Assembly: GCA_009711785.1 (NCBI GenBank) | Contig: VENA01000034.1 | Span: 1 to 64,000, forward strand | Direction of reading: 5' to 3' | Length of the DNA stretch: 64,000 bases | Origin: Bacillota bacterium | GTDB taxonomy: Bacteria; Bacillota; Clostridia; Tissierellales; MES13 | Shown here: piece after piece, positions 52,541 to 62,118 of the stretch | Layout of the letters: each line of letters opens with the position of its first letter | How positions within the stretch are numbered: position 1 is the stretch's first letter | Program-made: the position numbers and the translations under genes | Notes under the pieces: model-generated | What the model saw: the letters and a program-made list of their open reading frames with translations, nothing else | What the model was told of the DNA's origin: nothing | Databases searched by the model: none

Positions 52541-54331
52541 TTATTTGTTTATAATCGCTCCAAACGGACATTTCTCTTCACAAGCTCCACACTTGATACA
52601 TTTATCTTGGTCAATAACATGAGCTTCTTTTCTTTCACCTGATATTGCATCCACTGGACAAGCCTTTGCACAAAGAGTACATCCTTTACATGCTTCAGGG
52701 TCTATAGAGTAAGAAACTAAATCCTTACATGTTCCAGCAGGACATGTTTTTTCATTTACATGTGCTTCATATTCATCTCTAAAATACTTTAATGTTGATA
52801 ACACTGGGTTTGGTGCTGTCTGACCAAGTCCACACAGTGCGGATGATTTAATATTTTCTGCTAATCTCTCTAATTTATCTATATCTTCTGCTTCACCATT
52901 ACCACTAGTAATTCTCTCTAATATTTCTAACATCCTCTTTGTTCCTATTCTACATGGAGGACATTTACCACAGGACTCTTCAACTGTAAAGTCTAAGAAG
53001 AATCTAGCAATATCAACCATACAAGTTTCTTCATCCATTACGATCATTCCACCTGAACCCATCATAGATCCAATTTCGGTTAATGAATCATAAGTTATTG
53101 GTGTATCTATTAAATCGGCTGGGATACATCCACCTGAAGGTCCTCCTGTTTGAACTGCTTTAAATTTCTTACCATTTGGTATTCCTCCACCTATTTCATA
53201 AATTACTTCTTTTAATGGAGTTCCCATTGGTATCTCAACAAGACCTGTATTATTAATCTTTCCACCTAATGCAAATACTTTAGTTCCAGGTGACTTTTCA
53301 GTTCCAATGTCTTTAAACCAATCAGCACCATTAAGAATAATTTGATTAACATTTGCATAAGTTTCAACGTTATTTATTAATGTTGGTTTTTGCCATAAAC
53401 CACTATTTGCTGGGAAAGGTGGTTTATTTCTAGGCATACCTCTCTCACCTTCTATAGAAGCTATTAAAGCAGTTTCCTCACCACATACAAAAGCTCCAGC
53501 ACCTAATCTTATTTCCATATCAAAATTAAAGTCTGTTCCAAAAATATTTTCTCCTAGTAAACCTTTTTCCCTTGCATGGTCGATTGCTAATTGAAGTCTT
53601 TCAACTGCTATAGGATATTCAGCTCTAATATAAACATATCCTTGATTAGCACCAACTGCATAACCTGCAATAGCCATTGCTTCAACTACAGCATGAGGGT
53701 CTCCTTCTAATATACTTCTATCCATGAAAGCTCCAGGATCCCCTTCATCGGCATTACATAATACGTACTTTTGGTCACCTTCTGCTTTAGATGTGAAGTC
53801 CCATTTAAGTCCTGATGGGAATCCTCCACCACCTCTACCTCTTAATCCTGAATCCTTTATTACATTTATTACATCTTTAGGTTCCATTTCAGTTAAAACT
53901 TTACCTAATGCCATATAACCATCATATGCAATATACTCATTTATATCTTCTGGGTCAATAACACCACAATTTTTTAATGCAACCCTTTTTTGTTTTTTAT
54001 AGAAAGTTACCTCATTAACTGATTTGATTTTTTCTTCTTCTTCACCTTTATATAATAATCTATCAACTATTCTTCCCTTTAATAGATGTTCTTCTACTAT
54101 TTCATCAATATCTTCTAATTTTACATGACTATAGAATGCACCCTCTGGATATACTACTATTATAGGTCCAGCTTCACATAATCCAAAACATCCTGTTCTT
54201 ACTACTTTAACTTCTTTGTCTAGTTCTTTTTCCTTTATAAGTTCGTTTAATTTTACTTCCATATCATCTGATTTTGAAGAAGTACATCCAGTACCACGAC
54301 AAATAAGCACATGTGATCTATATAATTCCAT
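52541..54331 (-). CDS. hydB: Hydrogenase diaphorase subunit HydB
   Basis: A 596-residue flavoprotein with the layout of its paralogue at 47743-49533: N-terminal [2Fe-2S] domain (RGTGCTSS ... CFGLCEAGP), FMN/NAD domain (GLRGRGGGGFPSG), ESCGKCPPCRIGTKRM and two C-terminal [4Fe-4S] motifs. It is the subunit that binds FMN and NAD and splits electrons between NAD and ferredoxin. A parS-like site lies between its start and the upstream hydD gene. Confidence 0.94.
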   Translation of the reverse strand: MELYRSHVLICRGTGCTSSKSDDMEVKLNELIKEKELDKEVKVVRTGCFGLCEAGPIIVVYPEGAFYSHVKLEDIDEIVEEHLLKGRIVDRLLYKGEEEEKIKSVNEVTFYKKQKRVALKNCGVIDPEDINEYIAYDGYMALGKVLTEMEPKDVINVIKDSGLRGRGGGGFPSGLKWDFTSKAEGDQKYVLCNADEGDPGAFMDRSILEGDPHAVVEAMAIAGYAVGANQGYVYIRAEYPIAVERLQLAIDHAREKGLLGENIFGTDFNFDMEIRLGAGAFVCGEETALIASIEGERGMPRNKPPFPANSGLWQKPTLINNVETYANVNQIILNGADWFKDIGTEKSPGTKVFALGGKINNTGLVEIPMGTPLKEVIYEIGGGIPNGKKFKAVQTGGPSGGCIPADLIDTPITYDSLTEIGSMMGSGGMIVMDEETCMVDIARFFLDFTVEESCGKCPPCRIGTKRMLEILERITSGNGEAEDIDKLERLAENIKSSALCGLGQTAPNPVLSTLKYFRDEYEAHVNEKTCPAGTCKDLVSYSIDPEACKGCTLCAKACPVDAISGERKEAHVIDQDKCIKCGACEEKCPFGAIINK

Positions 54332-54357
54332 TTCCTTGACCTCCTTTACGTTATGAA

Positions 54358-54373
54358 TGTTTCACATGAAACA
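54358..54373. promoter_or_regulatory. parS-like site inside the hyd operon
   Basis: TGTTTCACATGAAACA matches the parS consensus (CACGTG at the centre) at 15 of 16 positions. It is identical to the site after parB and lies in the gap between hydD and hydB. Confidence 0.8.
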
Positions 54374-54376
54374 ATT

Positions 54377-54745
54377 TTACTCTTCGTATGCTCCAATTGT
54401 ATATTCAGTAACAACTTTCCCATTAACTATATGTTCTGCAATAACTTTTTTTGCTTTTTCTGGAGTCATATCAACATATGTTACTTTCTCTTCTCCAGGT
54501 CTATATACTTCAACTATAGGCTCTAATCTACATACTCCTATACAACCAGTTTGATTAACCGTTACATCATTTAAATTTCTTTTCTTAGCTTCTTCTAATA
54601 ACGCCATTAAAACAGGTCTCGCTCCTGCTGATATTCCACAGGTTGCCATACCAACTACTATTCTAGTTCCTTTTTTTTCTTCCCTTAAATCAACTTTCTT
54701 TCTAGCTTCTTCTCTAATTTTTTTCAATTCTTCAAGTGATTTCAA
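54377..54745 (-). CDS. HydD-like [2Fe-2S] thioredoxin-fold subunit
   Basis: A 122-residue protein nearly identical in layout to 49557-49925: VVGMATCGISAGARPVL and TGCIGVCRLEP carry the four cysteines, and it ends YTIGAYEE. Small proteins of this kind occur in bifurcating hydrogenase operons such as hydCEDBA of Acetobacterium. It is likely part of the complex; the exact electron path is unknown. Confidence 0.85.
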   Translation of the reverse strand: MKSLEELKKIREEARKKVDLREEKKGTRIVVGMATCGISAGARPVLMALLEEAKKRNLNDVTVNQTGCIGVCRLEPIVEVYRPGEEKVTYVDMTPEKAKKVIAEHIVNGKVVTEYTIGAYEE

Positions 54746-54787
54746 TATAATACACCCCCGTTTGCTTTTAGTTAAGCTAAACTATAA

Positions 54788-55273
54788 TTAATATTTTTTA
54801 ATTATACCTGGAACTTCGTCTGCATTTAACTTTCCGTATACATCTTCATTAACAGTCATTACTGGTGCTAATCCACAAGCACCTATACATCTTGTTGCTT
54901 CTAATGAGAACTTTCTGTCTTTAGTAGTTCCCCCAACTTCAAGGTCAAGTTCATCTTTGATTCTGTCAATAATATCCTGAGCACCTTTTACATAACATGC
55001 AGTACCTAAACAAACACCTATAGTATATTTACCCTTAGGTATTAGTGAAAACTGTGAATAAAAAGTAGCCACACCATAAATCTCAGCTAAAGGTATATTT
55101 AATCCTTCAGATATTATTCTTTGGACTTCGATAGGCAAATAACCAAATAACTTTTGTGCTTGATTTAAAACTGGCATTAAAGGTCCTTTTTTCTGTTTCT
55201 TTTCTTCAATAATTTCTTTTAACTTTTCAATCTTACTTGCATTTTTTTCCCAGTCAAATTTAAATTCCATCAT
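54788..55273 (-). CDS. hydC: Hydrogenase subunit HydC (NuoE-like)
   Basis: A 161-residue [2Fe-2S] protein with CLGTACYVKGA and ATRCIGACGLAP ligands and the N-terminal NQAQKLFGYLPIEVQ helix typical of NuoE. First gene of the hydCDBA operon. Start codons at 55273 and 55270 are adjacent and both fit the GGGAGGG site. It has a long leader of about 185 bases from a strong promoter. Confidence 0.94.
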   Translation of the reverse strand: MMEFKFDWEKNASKIEKLKEIIEEKKQKKGPLMPVLNQAQKLFGYLPIEVQRIISEGLNIPLAEIYGVATFYSQFSLIPKGKYTIGVCLGTACYVKGAQDIIDRIKDELDLEVGGTTKDRKFSLEATRCIGACGLAPVMTVNEDVYGKLNADEVPGIIKKY

Positions 55274-55613
55274 TAACCCTCCCTTAAATATAATTTACCT
55301 CGTTAATTTCTGTGGTAAAAATCTTCCTTTGTTAGTTAATTAATTAACCATGTCAGATATAAACAAACCAACAAAATAGTCTCAAACTTCTTTTGTTGGT
55401 TATTAAGCTGCAAACCTTTTCTTTAATCTTTACCACTAAAATGTAACTGTCTGTCTTCCGTATTTATTATACATAATCTATTTAATTTATGTCAATTGTT
55501 TTTGTTAAAATCTTTACAAAAACAATAATTTCCTTGGTTTTCTTTCCATTTATATTATATCTTATCAATTTTTTAACAATCTTGGGTGTAGGATAACCCT
55601 ATATTATATTTCA
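55274..55613 (-). promoter_or_regulatory. Promoter and structured leader of the hydCDBA operon
   Basis: 340 bases without a gene. TTGACA (55490-55495) and TATAAT (55466-55471), 18 bases apart, form a strong promoter. The leader can fold: TTTACCAC (55429-55436) with GTGGTAAA (55312-55319) encloses a stem AACCAACAAAA (55366-55376) / TTTTGTTGGTT (55391-55401). TAGTTAATTAATTAACCA (55333-55350) matches the Rex consensus at all but two defined positions and lies about 110 bases past the start site. The part beyond the promoter, up to the PhzF gene, shows nothing else. Confidence 0.65.
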
Positions 55614-56504
55614 TTATATATGAATTACCCCTTCAATTACAATACAAGCCTTTCCTCCAACTTTTACATTTATTTCATTGTTATCTTTAAATATTTCACA
55701 TTGGATTTCACTTATACGTCCTAAACTTTCTCCTTGATATACACTTATTCTATCTTTAATGATACCATGATTATATAACTTATAAATAAGAGCACCATTT
55801 GAAGTTCCAGTTGCAGATTCTTCTTCAATCCCTACTGCTGGAGCAAAGTTTCTACAATACACTGCTTTATTATCAACAGTAAATACGTGAATACCTGTAA
55901 CATTTAAACTTTTTGATAATTTTATTAACTCTTGAGTATCTATCTTAATGCTTTCTAAAACTTCTTTATTCTTCACTGGTAATATAATATCTGCTAGACC
56001 AGTTGATATTATCTCTGATGAAATGTTGTATCCATTAAGTCCTATATCATCTGAATCTATATTTAATATATCTGATATTCTCTCTTTTGTATTATTGTCT
56101 ATTTCTCCTAAAGATTCCGGCGACTTTTGCTGCATCATTATCTTTTCGATGTCTCCATCTTTAAAATATAGTTCCACAGGTAAAGTTCCAACATTTGTTT
56201 CCTGATATACTTTAACTATACCATTTTCTATATCCCCTATATAACCCTTAGAAGCAAGAGTATAAAAAGTTGCAATAGTGGCATGTCCACACAAATTAAC
56301 CTCACAAATAGGAGTGAAAAATTTAACACTATATAAATCATCTTTTTTCTTAGTAACAAAAGCTGTCTCTGAAAGATTTAATTCTTTAGCTATGTTTTGC
56401 ATCTCCCTTTCAGTGATTCCCTTAGCATCAGGTATAACTCCTGCTGGATTTCCCCTAAAAGGCTTGTCTGTGAAAGCATCTACCTGATACAAAATAATTT
56501 CCAT
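55614..56504 (-). CDS. PhzF-family isomerase
   Basis: A 296-residue protein of the PhzF / DAP-epimerase-like fold. Typical features are VDAFTDKPFRGNPAGVIPDA at the N-terminus (with the catalytic Glu in LSETAFV near residues 44-50), CGHATIA near 72-78 and ESATGTSNGAL near 238-248. Members isomerise or epimerise small acids; most, like this one, have no known substrate. It stands alone between parB and the hyd operon, with its own GGAGAG ribosome binding site. Confidence 0.87.
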   Translation of the reverse strand: MEIILYQVDAFTDKPFRGNPAGVIPDAKGITEREMQNIAKELNLSETAFVTKKKDDLYSVKFFTPICEVNLCGHATIATFYTLASKGYIGDIENGIVKVYQETNVGTLPVELYFKDGDIEKIMMQQKSPESLGEIDNNTKERISDILNIDSDDIGLNGYNISSEIISTGLADIILPVKNKEVLESIKIDTQELIKLSKSLNVTGIHVFTVDNKAVYCRNFAPAVGIEEESATGTSNGALIYKLYNHGIIKDRISVYQGESLGRISEIQCEIFKDNNEINVKVGGKACIVIEGVIHI

Positions 56505-56663
56505 ATAATAATCTCTCCTTAATTTTGATTGTTAATTTATATCATAAAATATTAATGTGGTCTTTAAAGCAATTATATATATATTATAACAGAAAAATAT
56601 ACTTTTCTGTATGGTATTTATTTATATAAGTTGTTAAATTTGTTTTAAGTTGAAATATTTTGA

Positions 56664-56690
56664 TAAAAAAAGCAGACTTTTAAAGTCTAC
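56664..56690 (-). terminator. Terminator of the parAB operon
   Basis: On the minus strand GTAGACTTT pairs with AAAGTCTGC (one wobble pair) and runs into T7. It lies 24 bases past the parB stop, just after the parS-like site. Confidence 0.85.
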
Positions 56691-56698
56691 TTATGAAT

Positions 56699-56714
56699 TG
56701 TTTCACATGAAACA
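56699..56714. promoter_or_regulatory. parS-like site after parB
   Basis: TGTTTCACATGAAACA, 15 of 16 matches to consensus parS, ends one base before the parB stop codon. ParB/Spo0J would load here and spread. Confidence 0.85.
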
Positions 56715-57578
56715 TTATGCTAATATTTCTAATATTCTTTCTAAATCTTCATTGCTATAGTATTCTATTTCTATTTTCCCTTTATTTTTTTTCTTATTGA
56801 TCTTAACTTTAGTACCAAATCTTTTCCTTAAATTTTCTTCTAATTCTAATAGTATTGGATCTTTATTTCTTTTTTTAGTATTGCTCTTATCATTTTCTTT
56901 GTTAAGATTCTTTACTAATTTTTCAGTTTCTCTTACACTTAAATTGTTTTCTATTACTTTTTTAGCTAGCTCTATCTGTTCTTTTTCATTTTTAACACCT
57001 AGTAATGTTCTCCCATGACCACTTGATAACTTACCTTTACTTATTAATTTAATAACCTCATCTGATAAATTTAGTAATCTCATTATATTTGCTATATAAG
57101 ATCTACTTTTACCTACTACTTCTGAAATTTTTTCTTGTGTTAGATTATACTCTTTTATTAAATTATTATATGCTAGAGCTTCTTCTATTGAATTTAAGTC
57201 CTCCCTTTGAATATTCTCTATTAAAGCTATTTCAGTTGATTTATTTTGTTCTATGTCTTTTACTATACATGGGATTTCTTTAAGTCCTGCTTCTTTAGAT
57301 GCTCTCCATCTTCTCTCCCCTGCTACTAGTTGATATCCTTCATCTACTTTTCTAACTATTATTGGTTGAATAACTCCATGCTTTTCTATAGATCTTGTTA
57401 ATTCTTCTAAAGCTTCACTACTAAAATCTTTTCTAGGTTGTCCGCCATTTGGCTCTATTAATGCTATATCGATGTTAATAATGGAATTTTTATTATTATC
57501 TTCTTTTTTTTGTTCCACAGGTTCATCTGGTATTAAAGCCGATAATCCCTTTCCTAATCCCCTTTTTTTCTTAGCCAT
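56715..57578 (-). CDS. parB: Chromosome partition protein ParB (Spo0J)
   Basis: A 287-residue ParB. N-terminal CTPase/ParB domain with GGQPRKDFSSEALEELTRSIEKHGVIQPIIVRK in two blocks and GERRWRA (the CTP-binding box); then the helix-turn-helix around LTQEKISEVVGKSRSYIANIMRLL; then a dimerisation domain at the end. It binds parS and loads SMC at the origin. The Lys-rich N-terminal tail (AKKKRGLGKGLSALIPD) is the usual ParA-activating peptide. It is one base downstream of parA. Confidence 0.96.
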   Translation of the reverse strand: MAKKKRGLGKGLSALIPDEPVEQKKEDNNKNSIINIDIALIEPNGGQPRKDFSSEALEELTRSIEKHGVIQPIIVRKVDEGYQLVAGERRWRASKEAGLKEIPCIVKDIEQNKSTEIALIENIQREDLNSIEEALAYNNLIKEYNLTQEKISEVVGKSRSYIANIMRLLNLSDEVIKLISKGKLSSGHGRTLLGVKNEKEQIELAKKVIENNLSVRETEKLVKNLNKENDKSNTKKRNKDPILLELEENLRKRFGTKVKINKKKNKGKIEIEYYSNEDLERILEILA

Positions 57579-58352
57579 TTATATCACATCCTCCACGTAA
57601 TCTAAAAACTCTTCTGCAAGTTCCATATAAGCTTCTGCTCCTCTAGAACGAGGATCGTAATCAACTATTGATAATCCATAGCTCGGTGCTTCTGCTAATC
57701 TAACATTTCTTGGTATAATAGTTGTATATACCTTCCCCTTAAAATATTTTTTTACTTCATCTACTACTTGAATAGATAAGTTAGTTCTACCATCAAACAT
57801 ACTTAAAACTACCCCTTCAATTTCTAGGTCTTTATTTAACCCCCTTTTTACAAGTTTAATAGTATCCATTAACTGACTAACTCCTTCTAAGGCATAATAC
57901 TCACATTGAATAGGTATGATAACACTATCTACAGCAACTAAAGCATTAATAGTTAATAATCCTAATGATGGAGGGCAATCTATAAAAATATAATCATATT
58001 CACCTTTAATATCATCTACTACTTTCTTTAATGAAGATTCCCTATTTTCCTTCTTTGTTAATTCAATTTCTCCTCCTGCTAAATCAACATTAGACGGTAT
58101 GATATGTAAATTATCAATTCCTGTTTCTATAACTACGTCATGGATATCAACATCACCCACTAAAGCATCATATACTGAATACTCCACTTCTTTTTTATTA
58201 ATCCCAAAACCACTGGTGGTATTACCCTGTGGGTCTATATCAAAAACTAAAACCTTTTTATTAAGCTTTGATATACAAGAACTTAGATTAACATTAGTTG
58301 TTGTTTTTCCTACTCCACCCTTTTGATTAAAAATCGCTATGGTCTTAGACAT
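57579..58352 (-). CDS. parA: Chromosome partition ATPase ParA (Soj)
   Basis: About 257 residues, a deviant Walker A ATPase: NQKGGVGKTTTNVNL near the N-terminus, FDIDPQGNTTSGF and FIDCPPSLG. It works with ParB in origin segregation and, in Bacillus, with DnaA. I start it at the ATG at 58352 behind GGAGGTGG, not at the GTG within that site. Length and motifs are normal. Confidence 0.96.
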   Translation of the reverse strand: MSKTIAIFNQKGGVGKTTTNVNLSSCISKLNKKVLVFDIDPQGNTTSGFGINKKEVEYSVYDALVGDVDIHDVVIETGIDNLHIIPSNVDLAGGEIELTKKENRESSLKKVVDDIKGEYDYIFIDCPPSLGLLTINALVAVDSVIIPIQCEYYALEGVSQLMDTIKLVKRGLNKDLEIEGVVLSMFDGRTNLSIQVVDEVKKYFKGKVYTTIIPRNVRLAEAPSYGLSIVDYDPRSRGAEAYMELAEEFLDYVEDVI

Positions 58353-58490
58353 TAAAACCACCTCCGTTTATGTACCTATTATTTTTATTTCTTCAACTAG
58401 TTATATTTTCCTTCTTATATTTTATGGTAATTCATTTCTATTAATCACATATTTGTAATTTTAATTATAACAGATTTATTAAAATTACAA

Positions 58491-58522
58491 TAAAAAAAAG
58501 GATTCAAAATTAATTGAATCCT
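58491..58522 (-). terminator. Terminator after noc
   Basis: AGGATTCAA pairs with TTGAATCCT across a six-base loop at the noc stop and is followed by T8 on the minus strand. It separates noc from parA. Confidence 0.88.
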
Positions 58523-59329
58523 CTAAGCTTCCTTCTTATTTTTAGGTATTTTCACCACTACTTCAATAAATTCACCCTTATCCTTTTGTTCATATTTTGC
58601 ATCTACTCCGCTATCTTTTATTGCGTTATATGCGTTTTTTATAGTATTTAAATATATCCTAAAATTAATTAAACTTTTAATGTTTTGTTTGCTTTCTTCC
58701 TCGTCTTCCTTTGTTAAATCTTCTAGCATTCCTTTTATTAAACTTTCAGTTTTCTTTACCGTCATATCCTTAGCTATTACTCTTTCTAATACAGCTATTT
58801 GTAAAGATTCATCCGGTAATTTAAGTAATGCTCTTGCATGTCTCTCCGATAATCCATTTTCTAGTAGCATTTTCTTAACTTTAGTTGATAATCTCAATAT
58901 TCTTAACTTGTTTGCTACCGTTGATTGATTCTTTCCTACCTTTATTGCTAATTCTTGTTGTGTTAATCCATGGTCATTTATTAAATTACTATAACCTTCT
59001 GCTTCTTCAACAAAATTTAAATCTTCTCTCTGTAAATTCTCAATTAAGGCTAATACTGCTGAATCCTGATCTTTCATGTTTACTATTATTGATGGTATCT
59101 TTTCTAAATTTGCTAATTCTGATGCTCTTAATCTTCTTTCTCCAGCGACTAACTCATAACTATCATCATTAATCTTTCTTACACTGATTGGTTGGATAAC
59201 CCCGTATGCTTTTATTGACTGACTTAATTCCTCTAAAGCTTTTTTACTAAAATTCTTTCTTGGTTGATAAGGATTAGGTCTTATTTTTTCAACAGGTATA
59301 TTTACAATCTCTTCATTCAAATGGCTCAT
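58523..59329 (-). CDS. noc: Nucleoid occlusion protein Noc (ParB family)
   Basis: A 268-residue ParB paralogue placed directly after rsmG, as noc is in Bacillus and clostridia. It has PNPYQPRKNFSKKALEELSQSIKAYGVIQPISVRK in two blocks, GERRLRA and the helix-turn-helix LTQQELAIKVGKNQSTVANKLRIL. Noc binds its own sites and keeps the division septum off the nucleoid. Assignment as Noc rather than a second Spo0J rests on gene order. No consensus Noc-binding site was found in the window. Confidence 0.85.
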   Translation of the reverse strand: MSHLNEEIVNIPVEKIRPNPYQPRKNFSKKALEELSQSIKAYGVIQPISVRKINDDSYELVAGERRLRASELANLEKIPSIIVNMKDQDSAVLALIENLQREDLNFVEEAEGYSNLINDHGLTQQELAIKVGKNQSTVANKLRILRLSTKVKKMLLENGLSERHARALLKLPDESLQIAVLERVIAKDMTVKKTESLIKGMLEDLTKEDEEESKQNIKSLINFRIYLNTIKNAYNAIKDSGVDAKYEQKDKGEFIEVVVKIPKNKKEA

Positions 59330-59472
59330 AATATCCTTCCTCTCCCGATAACTTTCCCATTTAATTTTCTTCTTTGTTTATATACTTTATTCTCTATAAA
59401 ATTAAGAGTTCCTTCCAATTATATTATTTTTTTAAAACTTTCGTATAACATATATCTTTAAATTTCAACCTT

Positions 59473-60189
59473 TTACAACGGTCTTTTTTTAGGTTTACCA
59501 GGTTTTCTAGGATATTTTGTCGGAGTTTTTGTTATCTTCTTGATAATAAGTAAGTTATGTGTAATATCACTATTAGGTAATTTTACTTTTATATTTTTAA
59601 AAACTTCTCCTCCTAAAGTTTCTAAAGCTTTTTTAGCTTCATTGATTTCATCCTTTAAGTCTGGTCCCTTCATTGCTATAAAATATCCTCCTACCTTTAC
59701 AAAGGGAAGACAATATTCACTTAATATATTCAGTGATGCTACAGCTCTAGATACTGCTATATCATATTTTTCTCTATGTTCAGTTTGTTTTGCATATTCT
59801 TCTGCTCTCCCATGTACTGCCTTTATATTGTCTAATTCTAATTCTTCGATAACAGTATCTAGATACTTTATTCTCTTTTTTAAACTATCTAATAATAAAA
59901 CTTCAGTACTATTATTAATAATTTTTATTGGAACTCCTGGAAATCCACCACCAGTGCCTATATCTATAATCTTTTGATTATCTTTAATTAAATCAGTTTT
60001 AAAAATAGTAAGACTATCTAAAAAATGTTTTAGATCTATCTCATCATCATCTTCTATAGCTGTTATATTTATTTTTTTATTCCATTCCTTTAATAATTGT
60101 TTATAAGTCTTAAATTTTTCTAACTTTGAATTATCAACATCAATATTAAGCTCTTTAATACCACTGGTTAAAGTATCTATATTACTCAC
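59473..60189 (-). CDS. rsmG: 16S rRNA 7-methylguanosine methyltransferase RsmG
   Basis: About 238 residues. The SAM motif [16 protein letters not shown] and the downstream [30 protein letters not shown] blocks are diagnostic for RsmG (GidB), which methylates G527 of 16S rRNA. I prefer the GTG at 60189, eight bases after GGGGAG, which gives the normal length; the frame opens at 60198. It overlaps the end of mnmG by eight bases. The C-terminal tail is Lys- and Pro-rich ([17 protein letters not shown]). Confidence 0.95.
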   Translation of the reverse strand: MSNIDTLTSGIKELNIDVDNSKLEKFKTYKQLLKEWNKKINITAIEDDDEIDLKHFLDSLTIFKTDLIKDNQKIIDIGTGGGFPGVPIKIINNSTEVLLLDSLKKRIKYLDTVIEELELDNIKAVHGRAEEYAKQTEHREKYDIAVSRAVASLNILSEYCLPFVKVGGYFIAMKGPDLKDEINEAKKALETLGGEVFKNIKVKLPNSDITHNLLIIKKITKTPTKYPRKPGKPKKRPL

Positions 60190-62092
60190 TTTTTTCACTC
60201 CCCTTTTTTAATCGCCTTTGCTGTTCTAAATATACTAATAATACATTTATATCTGCAGGGGAAACTCCTGATATTCTTGATGCTTGACCTACGGAATCTG
60301 GTCTAATTTTATTTAACTTTTGTCTTGCTTCAAGTCTTAAACCACTTATTTCACTATAATCAATATCCTTTGATAGTTTCTTTCCTTCAAGTTTTTTAAA
60401 TTGCTCTATTTGCTTTGATTGTTTCTTTATATATCCTTTATATTTAATCTGTATTTCAACCTGCATTCTTATCTCTCTAGCAAGTTCAGGGCGCTCATTA
60501 TCTAATTTTATTAAAGCATCATAACTTAGTTCAGGTCTTTTTATTAAATCAAAAAGAGTTACAGGTTTTTTAAGAGGTGAACTATTTAGTTTATCTAAAA
60601 ATTCATTAGTTTCATTAGTTGGAGTTACCTTAACTTCTTTAAGTCTATTTAATTCTTTATTAATTTGTTCTCTTTTATTAACCATTTTTTCATAACGTTT
60701 TTCACTTACTAAACCTATTTTATATCCTTTTTCAGTTAACCTTAAATCTGCATTATCTTGTCTTAAAGTTAATCGATATTCAGCCCTTGATGTCATCATC
60801 CTATATGGTTCATTCGTTCCTTTGGTTACTAAATCATCAACTAATACACCTATATATGCTTCTGATCTATCTAGTATAAATGGTTCTTTTTCCTTTAACT
60901 TTAAAGAGGCATTAATCCCTGCTATTATACCCTGGGCTGCGGCTTCTTCATACCCTGATGATCCATTAACTTGACCTGCAAAATAAAGATTTTCTATGTT
61001 TTTATACTCTAATGTTCTTTTTAGTTCTGTTGGATCTATACAATCATATTCAATAGCATAGGCTTCTCTCATTATTTCTGCATTTTCCATGCCTTTTATT
61101 GATCTATACATTCGTAATTGTACCTCTGCTGGTAAAGTTGTAGACATTCCTTGTATATACATTTCCGAAGTGTCTAATCCTTCTGGTTCCACAAATATTT
61201 GATGTCTATTTTTATCTGAAAATCTTTCTATTTTTGCTTCTATAGAAGGACAATATCTAGGTCCTGTACTTTCCATTACTCCTGCTTTCATTGGTGATCG
61301 ATCTAAGTTGTTAAGTATTATTTTATGAGTTTGTTTATTAGTATAGGTTAAATAACAAGGTACCTGTTCTTTCTCTAGTTGTTCATTCATAAATGAGAAA
61401 GGAACTATTTCCTCATCTCCTGGTTGAATAATCATTTCATCTAAATCTAAACTATCTATATGTATTCTAGCAGGGGTTCCAGTTTTAAATCTTCTGAAAT
61501 TTAAACCTTGATTTACTAAAGACCCTGTTAATTCCTTTGCAGGAAAAAGACCGTTAGGCCCTCCTTCATAATTAACTTCACCTATATAAATTTTTCCGCC
61601 TAAATAAGTTCCTGTTGCAAGGATTATAGACTTTGCATCATATACAGCTCCTGTTTTAACAGAAACCCCACTAACTTTACCTTCCTTTGTCTTTAGATCT
61701 ACAACTTCTCCTTGCTTTAACTGTAGATTCTTTTCATTCTCTAAAATCTGTTTCATTGTTGCTTGATATTTATTTTTATCAGCTTGGGCTCTTAATGAGT
61801 GTACAGCTGGTCCTTTAGATGTATTAAGCATTCTACTTTGTATAAAGGCCTTATCAATAACCTTACCCATTTCTCCACCTAAAGCATCTATTTCTCTTAC
61901 TAAATGTCCCTTTCCTGTTCCTCCTATTGAGGGATTACATGGCATTAGTGCTACTGAATCTAAGCTAATAGTTAATACTAAAGTTTTTAAACCCATCCTA
62001 GCTGAGGCTAAAGCGGCTTCACAACCTGAATGACCAGCTCCAACAACTATAACATCATAGCTTCCTCCGTAGTATTCTATTGTATCTTTCAT
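60182..62092 (-). CDS. mnmG: tRNA uridine-5-carboxymethylaminomethyl enzyme MnmG (GidA)
   Basis: A 636-residue FAD protein. [17 protein letters not shown] is the FAD loop; the Cys motifs [14 protein letters not shown] and PRYCPSIE and the GYEEAAAQG block are all present, with the helical C-terminal domain [17 protein letters not shown]. With MnmE it modifies U34 of certain tRNAs using methylene-THF and glycine or ammonium, a link to the folate economy of this organism. It lies 26 bases after mnmE. Confidence 0.97.
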   Translation of the reverse strand: MKDTIEYYGGSYDVIVVGAGHSGCEAALASARMGLKTLVLTISLDSVALMPCNPSIGGTGKGHLVREIDALGGEMGKVIDKAFIQSRMLNTSKGPAVHSLRAQADKNKYQATMKQILENEKNLQLKQGEVVDLKTKEGKVSGVSVKTGAVYDAKSIILATGTYLGGKIYIGEVNYEGGPNGLFPAKELTGSLVNQGLNFRRFKTGTPARIHIDSLDLDEMIIQPGDEEIVPFSFMNEQLEKEQVPCYLTYTNKQTHKIILNNLDRSPMKAGVMESTGPRYCPSIEAKIERFSDKNRHQIFVEPEGLDTSEMYIQGMSTTLPAEVQLRMYRSIKGMENAEIMREAYAIEYDCIDPTELKRTLEYKNIENLYFAGQVNGSSGYEEAAAQGIIAGINASLKLKEKEPFILDRSEAYIGVLVDDLVTKGTNEPYRMMTSRAEYRLTLRQDNADLRLTEKGYKIGLVSEKRYEKMVNKREQINKELNRLKEVKVTPTNETNEFLDKLNSSPLKKPVTLFDLIKRPELSYDALIKLDNERPELAREIRMQVEIQIKYKGYIKKQSKQIEQFKKLEGKKLSKDIDYSEISGLRLEARQKLNKIRPDSVGQASRISGVSPADINVLLVYLEQQRRLKKGSEKSE

Positions 62093-62118
62093 ACATAGCC
62101 TCCTTTGTAATAAAAAGC

